Part shown: piece by piece, positions 5,339 to 5,938 of the stretch
How positions within the stretch are numbered: position 1 is the first letter of the stretch
Layout: every line of letters starts with the position of its first letter
DNA from: Hyphomicrobiales bacterium
GTDB lineage: Bacteria; Pseudomonadota; Alphaproteobacteria; Rhizobiales; JAJFHC01
Assembly (NCBI GenBank): GCA_021775835.1
Contig: JAJFHC010000178.1
Location: forward strand, 1-5,938
DNA length: 5,938 bases
Direction: 5' to 3'
Program-made: the position numbers and the translations under genes
The notes under the pieces: generated by a model
The model's input: only the letters and a program-made list of their open reading frames with translations
What the model was told of the DNA's origin: nothing
Database searches by the model: none

Positions 5339-5938
5339 ATGGATGTTCGTGCGGCCTTGGCTTTAGAAGCAGGCAAACCACTGGAAATCGATACCGTTCA
5401 GCTTGAAGGGCCAAGAGAGGGTGAAGTCCTGGTCGAGATCAAGGCGACCGGAATCTGTCATACGGATGCATTCACTCTTTCGGGCGATGATCCGGAAGGA
5501 GCGTTTCCGACAATTCTGGGCCACGAAGGGGCCGGGGTCGTTGTCGAAACAGGTCCCGGAGTCAGGTCTGTCGAGGTCGGGGATCACGTGATCCCGCTTT
5601 ACACACCCGAATGCCGCGAATGCGACTATTGCCTCAATCCCAAAACCAACCTTTGTCAGAAGGTCCGCGTAACGCAGGGGCAGGGCGTCATGCCGGACGG
5701 CACCAGCCGGTTTACCTACAAGGGCCAGAAGGTCCTGCACTACATGGGCTGCTCGACGTTTGCGAACTACACTGTTCTACCGGAAATTGCGTTGGCCAAG
5801 GTCCGCAAGGACGCTCCGTTCGACAAGATCTGCTACATCGGCTGTGGCGTCACCACCGGTGTGGGTGCCGTGATCAATACAGCGAAAGTCGAGCCCGGTT
5901 CCAATGTGGTCGTATTCGGTCTGGGCGGGATTGGCCTT
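5339..5938 (+). CDS. frmA: S-(hydroxymethyl)glutathione dehydrogenase / class III alcohol dehydrogenase (3' end cut by window)
   Basis: Oxidises S-hydroxymethylglutathione, the spontaneous adduct of formaldehyde and glutathione, to S-formylglutathione with NAD+; the family also reduces S-nitrosoglutathione. The first 200 of about 370 residues are present. Catalytic zinc ligands C40 (GICHTD), H62/E63 (LGHEGAG) and C169 (GCGVTTG) and the structural-zinc cysteines C92, C95, C98 and C106 are all in place. The class III signatures [22 protein letters not shown] and HYMGCSTF are clear, and the frame ends at the start of the nucleotide-binding GLGGIG. The start at ATG 5339 is fixed by a strong AGGAGG eight bases upstream. 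The same enzyme is also called adhC or gsh-fdh. No FrmR-type regulator lies next to it on the upstream side. Confidence 0.95.
   Translation, partial: MDVRAALALEAGKPLEIDTVQLEGPREGEVLVEIKATGICHTDAFTLSGDDPEGAFPTILGHEGAGVVVETGPGVRSVEVGDHVIPLYTPECRECDYCLNPKTNLCQKVRVTQGQGVMPDGTSRFTYKGQKVLHYMGCSTFANYTVLPEIALAKVRKDAPFDKICYIGCGVTTGVGAVINTAKVEPGSNVVVFGLGGIGL

Noticed and set aside
1..5938. Novel defence, mobile or CRISPR-like system
   Set aside because: All plus-strand genes are recognisable housekeeping or metabolic enzymes or a common membrane protease. There are no spaced repeats, transposase, integrase, tRNA attachment site or unexplained gene cluster.

Overview
The window looks like a chromosomal segment of an alphaproteobacterium. 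The best evidence is at its left edge: a circularly permuted, two-piece tmRNA gene (ssrA) on the minus strand, an arrangement known from Alphaproteobacteria and a few other lineages. Base composition is moderately GC-rich, and the protein-coding genes are all on the plus strand and tightly spaced. I cannot name the genus; a rhizobial-type relative is plausible from the tag sequence but is inference.

Layout. Positions 1-249 (minus strand) hold ssrA: acceptor piece, a short internal transcribed spacer with a perfect hairpin, then the coding piece with the degradation tag ANDNYAEARLAA. The gene runs up to, and possibly past, the left edge. A divergent promoter region (about 250-334) separates it from a plus-strand CPBP-family membrane protease (335-1138). 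Next come thymidylate synthase thyA (1160-1951) and dihydrofolate reductase folA (about 1974-2492), which are functionally coupled. A 77-bp gap with a small hairpin leads to a PLP-dependent beta-synthase with two C-terminal CBS domains (about 2570-3964), then a cystathionine gamma-lyase/synthase-family enzyme (4013-5179). Together these two look like a reverse transsulfuration pair (homocysteine + serine to cystathionine to cysteine). A 159-bp gap contains a large imperfect palindrome (5237-5298). The window ends inside a class III alcohol dehydrogenase / S-(hydroxymethyl)glutathione dehydrogenase gene (5339 onward, cut at the right edge).

How they fit. ThyA oxidises methylene-tetrahydrofolate to dihydrofolate while making dTMP, and FolA regenerates tetrahydrofolate. 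The transsulfuration pair would make cysteine, a glutathione precursor, and the class III ADH uses glutathione to detoxify formaldehyde. That gives a loose one-carbon/sulfur/glutathione theme, but the link between the last gene and the pair is inferred from adjacency only. I found no mobile element, CRISPR array, tRNA or convincing undescribed system. The most noteworthy structures are the split tmRNA and the intergenic palindrome.
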